Shown: positions 50,094-59,079, numbered from the stretch's first letter. The stretch: DNA of 64,000 bases from JAXGRD01 sp040766105 (GCA_040766105.1 JAXGRD010000003.1:309173-373172); one strand, 5' to 3'. Numbers and translations: made by a program. Notes: generated by a model not told the origin, from the sequence alone.

Positions 50094-52728
50094 TTTCTTT
50101 TTTCTCCTTTTTCTCTCTGCTTCCCACAACCGCCTCGTGGATCATCTTATAGATTTGAATGATCAAAGTGGGCATAAATGCCAACAGCGCAATCATCCCA
50201 ATGTTCTCCAAGGTCAAAGGTGCTACCGAGAAGAGACGGGACATGACGGGTACAAATACCACGATGGAGAGAAGTGCCACACCCAGGAAAAATGCACCGA
50301 TGCTGTACAAATTGGTGGTGAGCCCCGCTCTAAAGATGGACTTGGGTGTCCTGCAGTTGAAGCCATGGAACAACCTTGCCAAGGTCAGAGTGATGAAGGC
50401 CATGGTGCTGGCCAAGGCTGCACCGCCCTCTCCCAAACCGAGATAATATGCCACCATGACACAGGCACCGATGATGATGCCCTGTGCAAAGATGCGCAGT
50501 AAAAATTCCTTGGTGAGGATGCCTTCCTTGGGATCCCTTGGCTTTTGGTCCAATAGATGGTCTCCCGCCTTTTCCATTCCGATAGAGATGGCCGGTAAAC
50601 TGTCGGTCAACAGGTTGATGAACAGCAGGTGAACCGGCAGGAAGGGTATGGGAAGTGCCATCACCGAGGTGTAGATTACACTGAGGACCGCCGACAGGTT
50701 CCCCGATAGAAGGAAGCCGATGGCGTTCTTGATGTTGGTATATACGTTTCTTCCGTTAGCCACCGCCTTGACGATGGTGGCGAAGTTATCGTCTGTCAAG
50801 ATCATGGATGCCGCATCCTTGGAAACCTCCGTTCCGGTGATTCCCATGGCCACACCAACGTCCGCCTTTTTCAAAGCCGGCGCATCGTTGACCCCGTCGC
50901 CCGTCATGGAAACGATGTTCCCTCGACGCTGCCATGCATCTACAATGCGGATTTTGTGCTCCGGAGAAACCCTGGCATAGACCGCCACGTGGGGCAACTT
51001 TTCATCCAGCTCTTCGTCGGACATTCTCTCCAGCTCCACACCTTCAATGGCGATATCGTCATCTTTAATGATGCCGATTTCCTTGGCAATGGCCGTAGCT
51101 GTAATCTTGTGGTCTCCCGTTATCATAATGGGTTTGATGCCGGCGTGTCGGGCATCTTCCACCGCCTGAATGGATTCCGGTCGGGGTGGGTCCACCATGG
51201 AAATGAGTCCCGAGAAGATGAAGTCATCCTCATCCTCCAAGGTCAGTTCTCTTTCTTCGGACAAAATCTTGTAAACGAAGCTCAGCACGCGCAAGCCCTT
51301 ACCGGAAAGCTCCAGGTTGGCGTCGTTAATCTTCTGGATATCTTCCTCTGTAATGGGACGAATCCCCTCCGAAGTCTGGATGCGCTTGGTTCTCTCCAAG
51401 ACCACATCTAAGGCACCCTTGGTCACCATGACGTACTTGTCGTCCATGTAGAAGAGGGTGCTCATCAGCTTTCGATCCGAATCAAAGGCAAGCTCCGACA
51501 GTCGTTTGTATTCTCGTCGATGCTCTACTTCGTCAATATCAAACTTGTGGCCCAAATGAATCAGTGCAATTTCCGTGGGGTCGCCCAGTTCCACGCCGTT
51601 CTGAGAAGTAGCGTCGCTGGCGAGAATGGCGCTGTTGATCAAGTCGGAATGGGGTTCCTTGGAAGGATCCATATCTTCCCCGGGGATGATTTCCCCGTCC
51701 ACATAGACCTCTCTGGTGGTCATCTTGTTCATGGTCAGGGTACCCGTCTTGTCGGAGCAGATAATGGACACACTGCCCAAGCTCTCCACCGCCTTCAAGT
51801 CCTTGATGATGGCATTTTCCTTGGCCATCTTCTGGGTCCCCATGGCCATAACGATGGTCACAATGGAGCTGAGGGCTTCCGGAATGGCCGCCACCGCAAG
51901 GGCAACGGCAAACATCATGGCGTCGATCATGGGCATATCTCGATAGATGCTGAGACCGAATACAATGATGCAGATGACGATGATGATGATGGCCAGCTTC
52001 TTGCTGAAGTTGTCCATGCTCACCTGCAGAGGTGTCTTCTTGGACTGGGTCAGGTTCATCAATGTGGCAATCTTCCCGATTTCCGTCTCCATTCCCGTAG
52101 CCGTCACCACCGTATGGGCACGACCGTAGGTTACCAAAGAACCGGAGAAGACCATGTTCTTCTGATCCCCTAGAGCGATGTCCTCATCCTCGATGGTATC
52201 CGCCGACTTTTGGACCGCCTCGCTCTCACCCGTGAGGGAACTTTCATTGACCTGCAGGGAATAGTTGTCTACAATGCGTCCGTCGGCAACCACCATGTCC
52301 CCGGCTTCCAACAAGATTACATCTCCGGGAACCACTTCCTTGGAGGGCACTTCCATCTTCTTCCCGTCTCGGATGACCTTGGCGATGGGAGAAGATAACT
52401 TCTTCAGACTGTCCAGGGAAGCCTGTGCCTTAAAGTGCTGCACCGTCCCCAAGATGGCATTGAGAATCAATACCGCAAATATGACGATGGTACTCTCCAC
52501 ATGGCCTGAAATCATGGAAATGATTGCCGCTGCCAGCAAGATGATGACCAGTATGTCCTTAAACTGACCGCCGAATACCTTCAGCACACCCGGTCGTTCC
52601 TCTTCCTCCAAGGCATTTTCGCCGTATTTCTCCGTGTTCTCTCTGACCTGTGCCTCCGACAACCCATCCCGGGTCACCTGAAATTCTTCCAGCACATCCT
52701 CCGCTGATTTTCTAAAGTATTTCTCCAT
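50086..52728 (-). CDS. P-type cation-transporting ATPase (P2A, probable Ca2+ pump)
   Basis: 880 residues. N-terminal cation ATPase domain (RDGLSEAQVRENTEKYGEN), actuator TGES (VNESSLTGESEAV), phosphorylation DKTGTLT (ICSDKTGTLTMNKM), nucleotide-binding FDSDRKLMST, hinge MTGDGVNDAPALKKADVGVAMG, and about ten membrane helices. The M4 ion site reads AAIPEALSS, close to bacterial calcium pumps of the PMR1/SERCA group. Export of calcium is the most likely job; manganese is possible. Its leader carries a long hairpin. Confidence 0.92.
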   Translation of the reverse strand: MEKYFRKSAEDVLEEFQVTRDGLSEAQVRENTEKYGENALEEEERPGVLKVFGGQFKDILVIILLAAAIISMISGHVESTIVIFAVLILNAILGTVQHFKAQASLDSLKKLSSPIAKVIRDGKKMEVPSKEVVPGDVILLEAGDMVVADGRIVDNYSLQVNESSLTGESEAVQKSADTIEDEDIALGDQKNMVFSGSLVTYGRAHTVVTATGMETEIGKIATLMNLTQSKKTPLQVSMDNFSKKLAIIIIVICIIVFGLSIYRDMPMIDAMMFAVALAVAAIPEALSSIVTIVMAMGTQKMAKENAIIKDLKAVESLGSVSIICSDKTGTLTMNKMTTREVYVDGEIIPGEDMDPSKEPHSDLINSAILASDATSQNGVELGDPTEIALIHLGHKFDIDEVEHRREYKRLSELAFDSDRKLMSTLFYMDDKYVMVTKGALDVVLERTKRIQTSEGIRPITEEDIQKINDANLELSGKGLRVLSFVYKILSEERELTLEDEDDFIFSGLISMVDPPRPESIQAVEDARHAGIKPIMITGDHKITATAIAKEIGIIKDDDIAIEGVELERMSDEELDEKLPHVAVYARVSPEHKIRIVDAWQRRGNIVSMTGDGVNDAPALKKADVGVAMGITGTEVSKDAASMILTDDNFATIVKAVANGRNVYTNIKNAIGFLLSGNLSAVLSVIYTSVMALPIPFLPVHLLFINLLTDSLPAISIGMEKAGDHLLDQKPRDPKEGILTKEFLLRIFAQGIIIGACVMVAYYLGLGEGGAALASTMAFITLTLARLFHGFNCRTPKSIFRAGLTTNLYSIGAFFLGVALLSIVVFVPVMSRLFSVAPLTLENIGMIALLAFMPTLIIQIYKMIHEAVVGSREKKEKKENA

Positions 52729-52762
52729 CTGCCTTCTCTCCTATTTCCTATTGATTAAACAA

Positions 52763-52812
52763 AAGACTTCTACCATGATTTCCTTCCTAAAAGAAACCAT
52801 ACTAAAAGTCTT
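52763..52812 (-). promoter_or_regulatory. Long hairpin in the leader of the P-type ATPase gene
   Basis: On the minus strand AAGACTT and AAGTCTT pair at the base, continued by a nearly complete inner stem (TTAGTATGGTTTC against GAAATCATGGTAG), total about 20 bp, followed by TTTTGTTT. It lies between the promoter and the start codon, so it could be an attenuator or part of an ion-responsive leader. Confidence 0.5.
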
Positions 52813-52827
52813 GTAACCATTTTCAGG

Positions 52828-52857
52828 CATATACCACCAGATTTGTCTCGAAGTCAA
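52828..52857 (-). promoter_or_regulatory. Promoter of the ATPase-dsbA-like-bioB operon
   Basis: Minus strand TTGACT (52857-52852), 18 bp, extended -10 TGGTATATG (hexamer 52833-52828). The leader would be about 90 bases. Confidence 0.55.
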
Positions 52858-52992
52858 ATCGCGATTGTTGACGGTACATTTTACTACTACTCCCCTTTAA
52901 TACGGGTTATTCAACTGTTTTTTATTTTAACGTGTAGCTACCTAAATGTCAAACAGCTGGTGTATAATAGCTGGGAAGAGGAGGTTTCCCTT

Positions 52993-53514
52993 ATGGAGTT
53001 ATTGGATATTTACGATGCACAGCGAAATAAAACCGGAAAGACAGCCCCTCGCGGCGTAACCAGACCGCCAGAGGAACTGCAATTGGTCATCCATGTCTGC
53101 TTCTTTGACGAGGATGGCCGCATGTTGATTCAACAAAGATCTAATGAGAAGGACAACTGGTCCGGACTGTGGGATGTTTCCGTTGCCGGCAGCGTTCTTC
53201 ATGGAGAAGATAGCCAATCTGCAGCAGAGCGAGAGGTAAAGGAAGAGTTGGGATATACCTTCAGCTTGGATGGAGTTCGACCCTCCATGACCATCAACTT
53301 TGATCTGGGCTTTGACGATATCTACCTTATAGAGGAGGCCCCGGACATTTCTAAGCTTCAACTTCAGGAAGACGAGGTGCAGGCGGTGAAATGGGCGACC
53401 CAGGAAGAAATCTATACCCTGATAGATACCGAGGCGTTTCTTCCTTACCGCAAGAGCGTCATCGCATCCATGTTTGAAATGCGCAAAAGCATGGGTTTTT
53501 TTGACGACGAATAA
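52993..53514 (+). CDS. NUDIX hydrolase (isopentenyl-diphosphate-isomerase-like subgroup)
   Basis: 173 residues. A full Nudix box GX5EX7REUXEEXGU is present (from GSVLHGEDSQ to EREVKEELGY). The opening ELLDIYDAQRNKTGKTAPRG and LQLVIHVCFFDEDGRMLIQQRS are typical of the Idi-like NUDIX proteins of Bacillota, whose substrates are mostly unknown. The ATG at 52993 has GAGGAGG and lies after TATAAT at about 52962; the longer frame from 52843 begins upstream of that promoter. Confidence 0.9.
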   Translation: MELLDIYDAQRNKTGKTAPRGVTRPPEELQLVIHVCFFDEDGRMLIQQRSNEKDNWSGLWDVSVAGSVLHGEDSQSAAEREVKEELGYTFSLDGVRPSMTINFDLGFDDIYLIEEAPDISKLQLQEDEVQAVKWATQEEIYTLIDTEAFLPYRKSVIASMFEMRKSMGFFDDE

Positions 53515-53518
53515 ATGA

Positions 53519-53558
53519 AAGCCCCCAAGCCGGTGGATACACAGCAGCTTGAGGGCTT
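53519..53558 (+). terminator. Intrinsic terminator after the NUDIX gene
   Basis: AAGCCCCCAAGC pairs with GCTTGAGGGCTT (one bulge), followed by a T/A-rich tail (ATTATT); directly after the stop codon. Confidence 0.6.
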
Positions 53559-53663
53559 ATTATTCCAAAGAACAAAGTCCTTAGAATACTAAAGTAAATA
53601 ATTTAGAATTATACCACATATCTACCCGATTGCAATACTTTTATCAATCTCAGGAGAAAAACC

Positions 53664-54170
53664 ATGAAAGAATTACAAGATCAACTCATCCGCACCGCCA
53701 TGGAAATGGGTGCGCAAGATGCCGTTCCCTTTTCTATTGAAGACATCGTCTTCGACGAGAGAACCCTGCTGAAATGCCTCTTCGGTTGCTCCGGTGGCAT
53801 GCACTACTGTCCCTCCCCGAAGGACAGCGTCACCGTAAAAGACTACATCCAAATGATGAAGAAGTATAAGTACGGCGTGCTGGTACTGACGGACAACTTA
53901 AAGGATGGCCAAGACATCACCATTGCCCTGGAAAGAGAAGCCTTTCTTGGGGGGCACCCCTTTGCCTTTGGCGCCACCGAATGTGCCGTCTGTGAAGATT
54001 GCACCCAACCGGAGGACCTTCCCTGTGTCAGTCCAAAGACCCTTCGAATCCCGCTATACGCCTTGGGCATTGATGTCTACAGCACCGTGAAAAACGTGGG
54101 CTGGGAACTGGAAGTGGTGCAATACATGGGCGATCCCCAAAAGAATATTACTGCCGTATTTATAGAGTAG
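53664..54170 (+). CDS. DUF2284 predicted metal-binding protein
   Basis: 168 residues. Cysteine motifs are clear: KCLFGCSGGMHYCPSP in the first third and CAVCEDCTQPEDLPC later, with HPFAFGATECAVC between, the DUF2284 pattern. The family is predicted to bind metal or an iron-sulfur cluster; function is unknown. No promoter was clear. The 3' end overlaps the convergent NimA-like gene by 11 bp. Confidence 0.82.
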   Translation: MKELQDQLIRTAMEMGAQDAVPFSIEDIVFDERTLLKCLFGCSGGMHYCPSPKDSVTVKDYIQMMKKYKYGVLVLTDNLKDGQDITIALEREAFLGGHPFAFGATECAVCEDCTQPEDLPCVSPKTLRIPLYALGIDVYSTVKNVGWELEVVQYMGDPQKNITAVFIE

Positions 54171-54651
54171 GATTCTTAACCAGTTCGATGGCTTCCTTCC
54201 CGCTCATATGATCGATGGTTAGTTCCAACATGGTCACCAAATGGAACTGATCTTTTATTTCTTGAAGACGACCCTCTTCATAGTCGGGCGAGAACTTTTC
54301 CGCCAGAATTTCCAAGGTCTTTCTCTTCTCTCCCTCATCGTCAATGATTCTAATCTTTCCAAACACCAGGGCGCTGCGGAAATATGTGGTGTATTCTTCC
54401 GGTACCACCGTGTCTCTGTCGATAACGCTGAAGGAAACCTTGTCGTGCCTTTTGATGGCGTCCAACTTGTGGCCTGCGTTGGCAGAGTGGAAATATATCT
54501 TTCCGTCATGATATACGTAGCTTATGGGAAGAGAGTAGGTGTAGCCCTCGTCGCCTAGGAGAGCCAGAGTTCCCGCCGTTCCTGCTTCCAGAATGGCCTC
54601 CGTTCTTTCACGTGAAAGCGCCTGCTTCTTTCTCCGCATTTCTCTAAACAT
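54160..54651 (-). CDS. Pyridoxamine 5'-phosphate oxidase-fold protein (NimA-like)
   Basis: 163 residues. Flavin-binding split-barrel layout: GTAGTLALLGDEGYTYSLPISYVYHDGKIYFHSANAGHKLDAI in strands, then VSFSVIDRD and YFRSALVFGKIRII. These small FMN proteins act as nitroreductase-like or electron-transfer proteins; NimA forms reduce 5-nitroimidazoles, but most members are untested and no resistance is implied. AAGGAGG precedes the ATG. Confidence 0.87.
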   Translation of the reverse strand: MFREMRRKKQALSRERTEAILEAGTAGTLALLGDEGYTYSLPISYVYHDGKIYFHSANAGHKLDAIKRHDKVSFSVIDRDTVVPEEYTTYFRSALVFGKIRIIDDEGEKRKTLEILAEKFSPDYEEGRLQEIKDQFHLVTMLELTIDHMSGKEAIELVKNPTL

Positions 54652-54693
54652 GTCTTGCCTCCTTAAATTGGAACCATTATATCATAGGGCATT

Positions 54694-54720
54694 AAAAACC
54701 GCACCCATTTTTGAGTGCGG
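54694..54720 (-). terminator. Intrinsic terminator after the YeaQ-like gene
   Basis: Minus strand CCGCAC, loop, GTGCGG, TTTTT (54698-54694). Confidence 0.75.
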
Positions 54721-54738
54721 CCTTCATGCAATGTTTAC

Positions 54739-54990
54739 TTACTTTTTCTTCGTGAACGCATTCAACAGGAACAGCAAGATACATGCTCCCAAGATGGCAA
54801 CCAGGATGCTCCAAAGATTGAATCCTGTGATTCCGTCAAATCCCATGAAGTTCATGATGAATCCGCCAATGAAAGCACCGATGATTCCTACGATGATGTT
54901 GCCGATAAAGCCTTTACCACCATCTTTTGTCAACATTCCGGCAATCCATCCGGCCAAAGCTCCAACGATTAACCAAGCAATAATTCCCAT
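54739..54990 (-). CDS. GlsB/YeaQ/YmgE-family small membrane protein
   Basis: 83 residues, three hydrophobic segments, Gly-rich (WLIVGALAGWIAGMLTKDGG, GNIIVGIIGAFIGGFIMNFM). This transglycosylase-associated family is linked to general and envelope stress, with unknown mechanism. The promoter has an inverted repeat between -35 and -10, so expression is probably controlled by a repressor. Confidence 0.9.
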   Translation of the reverse strand: MGIIAWLIVGALAGWIAGMLTKDGGKGFIGNIIVGIIGAFIGGFIMNFMGFDGITGFNLWSILVAILGACILLFLLNAFTKKK

Positions 54991-55056
54991 AACTTACCTC
55001 ACTTCCTTCTCTCTACATCATCTTCTAATATTGTTTCATTTTTTGTAATTTTTACA

Positions 55057-55085
55057 ACAATACCACGGGAGTGCTCCCGTGTCAA
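55057..55085 (-). promoter_or_regulatory. Promoter of the YeaQ-like gene with an operator filling the spacer
   Basis: Minus strand TTGACA (55085-55080), 17 bp, TATTGT (55062-55057). The spacer is a near-perfect 18-bp inverted repeat, CACGGGAG-CA-CTCCCGTG (55064-55081), which overlaps the -35. Confidence 0.7.
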
Positions 55086-55122
55086 TTTTTTTCTGGTATT
55101 ATTTGTAAGATATATTGTATAC

Positions 55123-55605
55123 TTATAACTCCAATTTCATAAAAATAGAGTCATCCATCGGACTTTCGTTATACTTCTCCACCCTTACAAAGCCGTGTTT
55201 TTCGTACAGTCTTTGGGCGCTCTCTAAAAATGGCAGAGTGTCCAAGAGCATGGAAGTATAGCCGATTACGCGCGCCTCTTCAATTACTTTATTGATGAGA
55301 AGAGTCCCGATTCCCTGATTTCGAAACTCCGGTTGCACATAAAGCCGCTTCAGTTCGCACCGCTCTGCATCGATTTTTCGTAGGGCGATACATCCCACCG
55401 CCGCCTCTTCCCAATAAGCCAGATAGAGCCGGCCCTGCGGCATGCCGTACTTCTCCTCCACGTTGTTCAGTTCTTCATCGTAATTCTGCAGGGAAAGATA
55501 TTCCTGAAAGATGGGGTTCGCTTCCACCAGCATCTGTGTATAGGCAGAAAACAGTTCCCTAAGAATTTCCGGCTCATCATACGCTGGTCGAATGGTCACG
55601 GCCAT
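55123..55605 (-). CDS. GNAT-family N-acetyltransferase
   Basis: 160 residues. The acetyl-CoA loop is in LYVQPEFRNQGIGTLLINKVIEEA (Q/RxxGxG/A form); preceding strands AAVGCIALRKI and following SMLLDTLPFLESAQRLYEKHGFV are typical. Substrate unknown. Probably translated with the lipoprotein gene 3 bp upstream and the HD gene before it. Confidence 0.9.
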   Translation of the reverse strand: MAVTIRPAYDEPEILRELFSAYTQMLVEANPIFQEYLSLQNYDEELNNVEEKYGMPQGRLYLAYWEEAAVGCIALRKIDAERCELKRLYVQPEFRNQGIGTLLINKVIEEARVIGYTSMLLDTLPFLESAQRLYEKHGFVRVEKYNESPMDDSIFMKLEL

Positions 55606-55608
55606 GAA

Positions 55609-56070
55609 TCAATCTCCCAACTCTTCCATTTCCCCCTTGGGAATTTCCAGGAAGTACTCAAACTTCGCTTCCCCCGAGGCCACTATTTTAATTCGGTTTT
55701 CACCATCCTTTATCGGTAGACTCTTCACGCCTCCGGTCTCTCCCGGCTCCGTCAATTCTGCAATGATTTCGATTTCATCTTCAGGCGAAATAAAGACCAT
55801 CTTTACCTTCCCCTTCTTGACGAGAAGACCATAATCGGCATTCAAGTCATCGTCCCCGAAAGCATCGTATTCCCAGATGGTGTTCATCCCCGTCATCTTT
55901 CCCACCTTCGCTTTTAGTCTATGGTCGGTGGTTACTTGGCTGATATTGGTGCCACTGTAGGAGTTGGAATCCGACACGATTTTGCCATCGTCGTCATAAA
56001 CCTCCATATCACAGCCGGTGATTGCCAAGAGCAGAATAACTGCCAAGCAAATCGTTCCGATTTTTTTCAT
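55609..56070 (-). CDS. Small lipoprotein of unknown function
   Basis: 153 residues. Lipobox: MKKIGTICLAVILLLAITGC, cleavage before Cys, then an Asp/Ser-rich linker and a beta-rich domain (KVKMVFISPEDEIEIIAELTEPG, NRIKIVASGEAKFEYFLEIPKGE). I do not recognise the domain; it resembles small carbohydrate- or membrane-associated beta sandwiches only in composition. The ATG at 56070 has GGAGAAGG upstream. Confidence 0.8.
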   Translation of the reverse strand: MKKIGTICLAVILLLAITGCDMEVYDDDGKIVSDSNSYSGTNISQVTTDHRLKAKVGKMTGMNTIWEYDAFGDDDLNADYGLLVKKGKVKMVFISPEDEIEIIAELTEPGETGGVKSLPIKDGENRIKIVASGEAKFEYFLEIPKGEMEELGD

Positions 56071-56085
56071 CTTTTCCTTCTCCAA

Positions 56086-56574
56086 TCATGCTTCATAGAT
56101 GGACTCCAACAGTGCCGTTCCGCTCTCTGTGCGGAAGATCTTGTCCTTTGCGTGCAGAATGTACCCTTTGGAGTGGTTCATTTCATCGGCGTTCACCAGG
56201 TAGTCTGCCTCCAGCAGGATTCGATAATCTTCTCCCTCCACACCGGTGTAGGTATGATGGTGGCCTACCAAATAGGCGACCCTTTCGATGTCCGCTTGGG
56301 ACATGCCCGACTCTGCCAAAAAAGCACGAACAAGCGGTGGGCCCTCTTCTTCCTGCAGTCTCCCATCGGTGCTGCCATACTTCTCCCTGCACAGCGGACA
56401 AGCAATGTCATGGGTGACAGCCGCCACCTCCAATATGAACTGCTTATCCGGGTCCAAGCCTTCCAGCTCACCGATAGTCTTTGCATATGCATAGACCTTC
56501 AAGAAGTGCTGGATATCGTGGAGGTTTCCCTCCGAATAATCGATCATCTTTTTTACGATTTCAGAAATAGTCAT
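56086..56574 (-). CDS. HD-domain phosphohydrolase
   Basis: 162 residues. Metal ligands: H in HDIQHFLKVYAYA, HD in AAVTHDIACPLC, H and H in VGHHHTYTG, and D in LLEADYLVNADE. The sequence fits small HD proteins that act on nucleotides. First gene of an HD-lipoprotein-GNAT run; AGGGGG precedes the ATG; divergent from the arginase-fold gene. Confidence 0.87.
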   Translation of the reverse strand: MTISEIVKKMIDYSEGNLHDIQHFLKVYAYAKTIGELEGLDPDKQFILEVAAVTHDIACPLCREKYGSTDGRLQEEEGPPLVRAFLAESGMSQADIERVAYLVGHHHTYTGVEGEDYRILLEADYLVNADEMNHSKGYILHAKDKIFRTESGTALLESIYEA

Positions 56575-56664
56575 TTGATTACCCCCTCTATATTTCTATT
56601 CTACCACCTTCTGGCAATCCTCTCCACAATAATATATACTGAAATCCGAAGGAGGAATGTCAAA

Positions 56665-57498
56665 ATGAAAAAACATTTGAACCTGATGATTCCCCAGTGG
56701 CAGGGCGGTGGCCAAGACCTGAGTACCTATCACGGTGCCTATGCCTTCGTTTCCAATTATATGAGCCATGTTCCCGTCCATAAGATGACAGGAAGCAAAA
56801 AGGATATCAGCCCCATAGAGCACAATATCCTAGGTTACAGAGATATTCTTTCCCAGCTGGAGGCAACTACCCAAGTGCTGGCAAACGAATTTCCTGCTTC
56901 TGTTTTCACTATTGGCGGAGGCTGCGACGCTGACATCCCCTGTATTGCATATCTGAATAAAATGTACAAAGATATGGCCCTAGTTTACATCGATGCCCAC
57001 GGAGACTTAAACACACCGGCGTCATCGGGAAGCCACCTCTTTTATGGCATGTCTCTCCGTGCTTTAACGGGAGAATCGGACCCTGCAATTCTCCGTGTTC
57101 TAAATACGAAGATTGACACCCATCGCCTAATCCTGTGTGGCGGTCGCAACTTGGATCCGGAAGAAGAACGATTCATTGACGAGAACCGGGTTTCTCTCTT
57201 CTCTGTGGAAGAACTTGAGAAGAATCCCCATATAGTTTCCCATGCGCTCACAACAATAATGGCAGAGACCGTCTATGTTCACATAGATCTGGATGTTCTC
57301 GACCCCAAAGAATTTTCCTTGACACCTCTTCACGAACCCAACGGATTAAGCCGCAGGACACTGTTGAGGATTCTCGAAGATGTATCCTCCCACTTTTATA
57401 TCGTTGGACTAGGGGTCTTGGAGTACGGGGGAACAAAAAAAGATCGAGATGACACATTCATAAAAGAAATTACTGCCATAGGAACAGCATTGGAGTGA
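56665..57498 (+). CDS. Arginase/ureohydrolase-fold protein with altered first metal motif
   Basis: 277 residues. Two metal motifs are intact: YIDAHGDLN (110-114) and VHIDLDVLDPKEF. The first, GGDHS or GGGHE in known members, reads GGGCDAD (84-90), so the first histidine ligand is Cys87. The opening (MIPQWQGGGQDLSTYHGA) and LSRRTLLRILEDV are family-like. It may still bind two metals, or act on a different guanidino/amide compound. GGAGG lies before the ATG at 56665; the upstream extension of the frame is not supported. Confidence 0.82.
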   Translation: MKKHLNLMIPQWQGGGQDLSTYHGAYAFVSNYMSHVPVHKMTGSKKDISPIEHNILGYRDILSQLEATTQVLANEFPASVFTIGGGCDADIPCIAYLNKMYKDMALVYIDAHGDLNTPASSGSHLFYGMSLRALTGESDPAILRVLNTKIDTHRLILCGGRNLDPEEERFIDENRVSLFSVEELEKNPHIVSHALTTIMAETVYVHIDLDVLDPKEFSLTPLHEPNGLSRRTLLRILEDVSSHFYIVGLGVLEYGGTKKDRDDTFIKEITAIGTALE

Positions 57499-57501
57499 AG
57501 A

Positions 57502-59079
57502 ATGAAAAAACAAGAAGAAACCGTCTCTGCAATTCTGGGAGCAACTGCCGGCTTAAAATACAACATGATATTCTATTCCTTCATCATTGGAGGTATCACC
57601 GGTGGTGTCATCGTCTGCTACCGTATTCTGGGAGAACGCTTGCTCTCACTCTTTTCCCACGGTTGTAAACTATCCTATGGAAGCCCGCTGATGGTTACAT
57701 TTCTTTTCCTTGGTCTAATTCTTACCGCCCTGTTGGTGACCTTCTGTGTGAAAAGAGAACCGCACATATCCGGTTCCGGGATTCCCCAGGTGGAAGGGAT
57801 TATCACGAGAAGAATAGAAACCGATTGGAAGAAAATCCTGTTTTACAAGTTCATCGGTGGACTTCTGACTTTGGGCGCCGGTTTATCTGTGGGAAGAGAA
57901 GGCCCCTCTGTTCAGATGGGCGCTGCTGTGGGAGAAGGCGTCTCCAAGTTCAATCAAAAGATGGATTATGAACACAAATATCTGATTACCGCCGGTGCGG
58001 CTGCAGGATTAGCCGCAGCATTCAATGCACCTATGGCAGGTCTCATGTTTGCCCTGGAAGAGGTACATAAAAACTTTTCCCCCATTGTCTTGGTCTCCGC
58101 TATGGTCTCGGCAGTTACTGCCGATGTAGTTTCCAAACTCTTTATGGGAGTAGACTTGGTGTTACGATTCGATATTCTCAACTTCATGCCTCTCAAATAC
58201 TACTGGGCATTGATTCTCTTGGGAATTCTTTTAGGAATTAGTAGTTTTATCTTCAATCACGGACTTTTGCTGACCAAGCATCTCTATCAAAAACTTCCCG
58301 GGCCACTCGCCTTAAAAATCATGATTCCTTTTCTTGCTGCCGGTCTGATTGGCCTAACCGTTCCGGCACTGCTGGGTGGAGGACATAGTCTCATTATGAG
58401 TCTCACCAGTATGAATGCCGGTCTTCTTCTGGTCTTTACCCTACTGACGATAAAGTACCTCTTTACCTTTGTTTCCTTCGGGTCCGGTGTTCCCGGCGGA
58501 ATCTTCCTCCCCCTCCTCGCACTAGGTGCCCTCCTAGGAAATTTCTGCGGCCTTTTCTGTATTTCCTATTTGGGTGTTCCTCCGGAGTATTTGCAAAGCT
58601 TCATCGTTTTGGCCATGGCCGGCCATTTTGCGGCTATCGTGAAGGCACCAATCACAGGTATTATATTAATCTTTGAGATGACCGGTTCATTTGAACAGCT
58701 GCTGCCCCTGACAGTTGTCGTCTTCACCGCTTTGATTACATCAGATCGACTTTCCGTCCCTCCCGTCTACGACATGCTCCTCCGCGATATCTTGAAGGTG
58801 CAAAACAAAGGCAAGGTCAAAGCCTATAAGGGGCAGGATAAGAAAAAAACCTTGCTGGAACTGCCGGTTCATCTAGGGAGTCAGGCGGAAGGGAAATTAC
58901 TTTCACAGGTTCCTTGGCCTGAGAACTGTTTAGTCGTAGCCATCTATCGTGGAGCAGACGAAATTATCCCCCGAGGCAACACGATGATCCTCGAGGGCGA
59001 TATGATGCTATTCATGGTAAATCAAACCGAATCCGCTTCCATGTTAGATGAATTAACCGAACTTACCGCTCACACATAA
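57502..59079 (+). CDS. ClC-family chloride/proton exchanger with C-terminal TrkA-C domain
   Basis: 525 residues. Cl- selectivity: GSGIP (91-95), GREGP with the gating Glu (E133), FGSGVPGGIF, and SVPPVYDMLL with the coordinating Tyr. The paired Glu of exchangers (FALEEVH, E186/E187) is kept, so an antiporter rather than a channel is likely. A TrkA-C-like domain occupies about 440-525 and may sense a ligand. It starts 3 bp after the arginase-fold gene (GGAG), so they are co-translated. Confidence 0.9.
   Translation: MKKQEETVSAILGATAGLKYNMIFYSFIIGGITGGVIVCYRILGERLLSLFSHGCKLSYGSPLMVTFLFLGLILTALLVTFCVKREPHISGSGIPQVEGIITRRIETDWKKILFYKFIGGLLTLGAGLSVGREGPSVQMGAAVGEGVSKFNQKMDYEHKYLITAGAAAGLAAAFNAPMAGLMFALEEVHKNFSPIVLVSAMVSAVTADVVSKLFMGVDLVLRFDILNFMPLKYYWALILLGILLGISSFIFNHGLLLTKHLYQKLPGPLALKIMIPFLAAGLIGLTVPALLGGGHSLIMSLTSMNAGLLLVFTLLTIKYLFTFVSFGSGVPGGIFLPLLALGALLGNFCGLFCISYLGVPPEYLQSFIVLAMAGHFAAIVKAPITGIILIFEMTGSFEQLLPLTVVVFTALITSDRLSVPPVYDMLLRDILKVQNKGKVKAYKGQDKKKTLLELPVHLGSQAEGKLLSQVPWPENCLVVAIYRGADEIIPRGNTMILEGDMMLFMVNQTESASMLDELTELTAHT

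Noticed and set aside
54160..54651. Calling the NimA-like protein a nitroimidazole resistance gene
   Set aside because: The fold is shared by many unrelated flavoproteins and nothing in the sequence points to resistance.
55064..55090. Plus-strand hairpin followed by a T run, terminator-like
   Set aside because: No plus-strand gene ends upstream; the same bases form a well-spaced minus-strand promoter, so the repeat is better read as an operator.
55921..56664. N-terminal extension of the arginase-fold protein to 525 residues
   Set aside because: The extra part is antisense to the lipoprotein and HD genes; GGAGG directly precedes the ATG at 56665.
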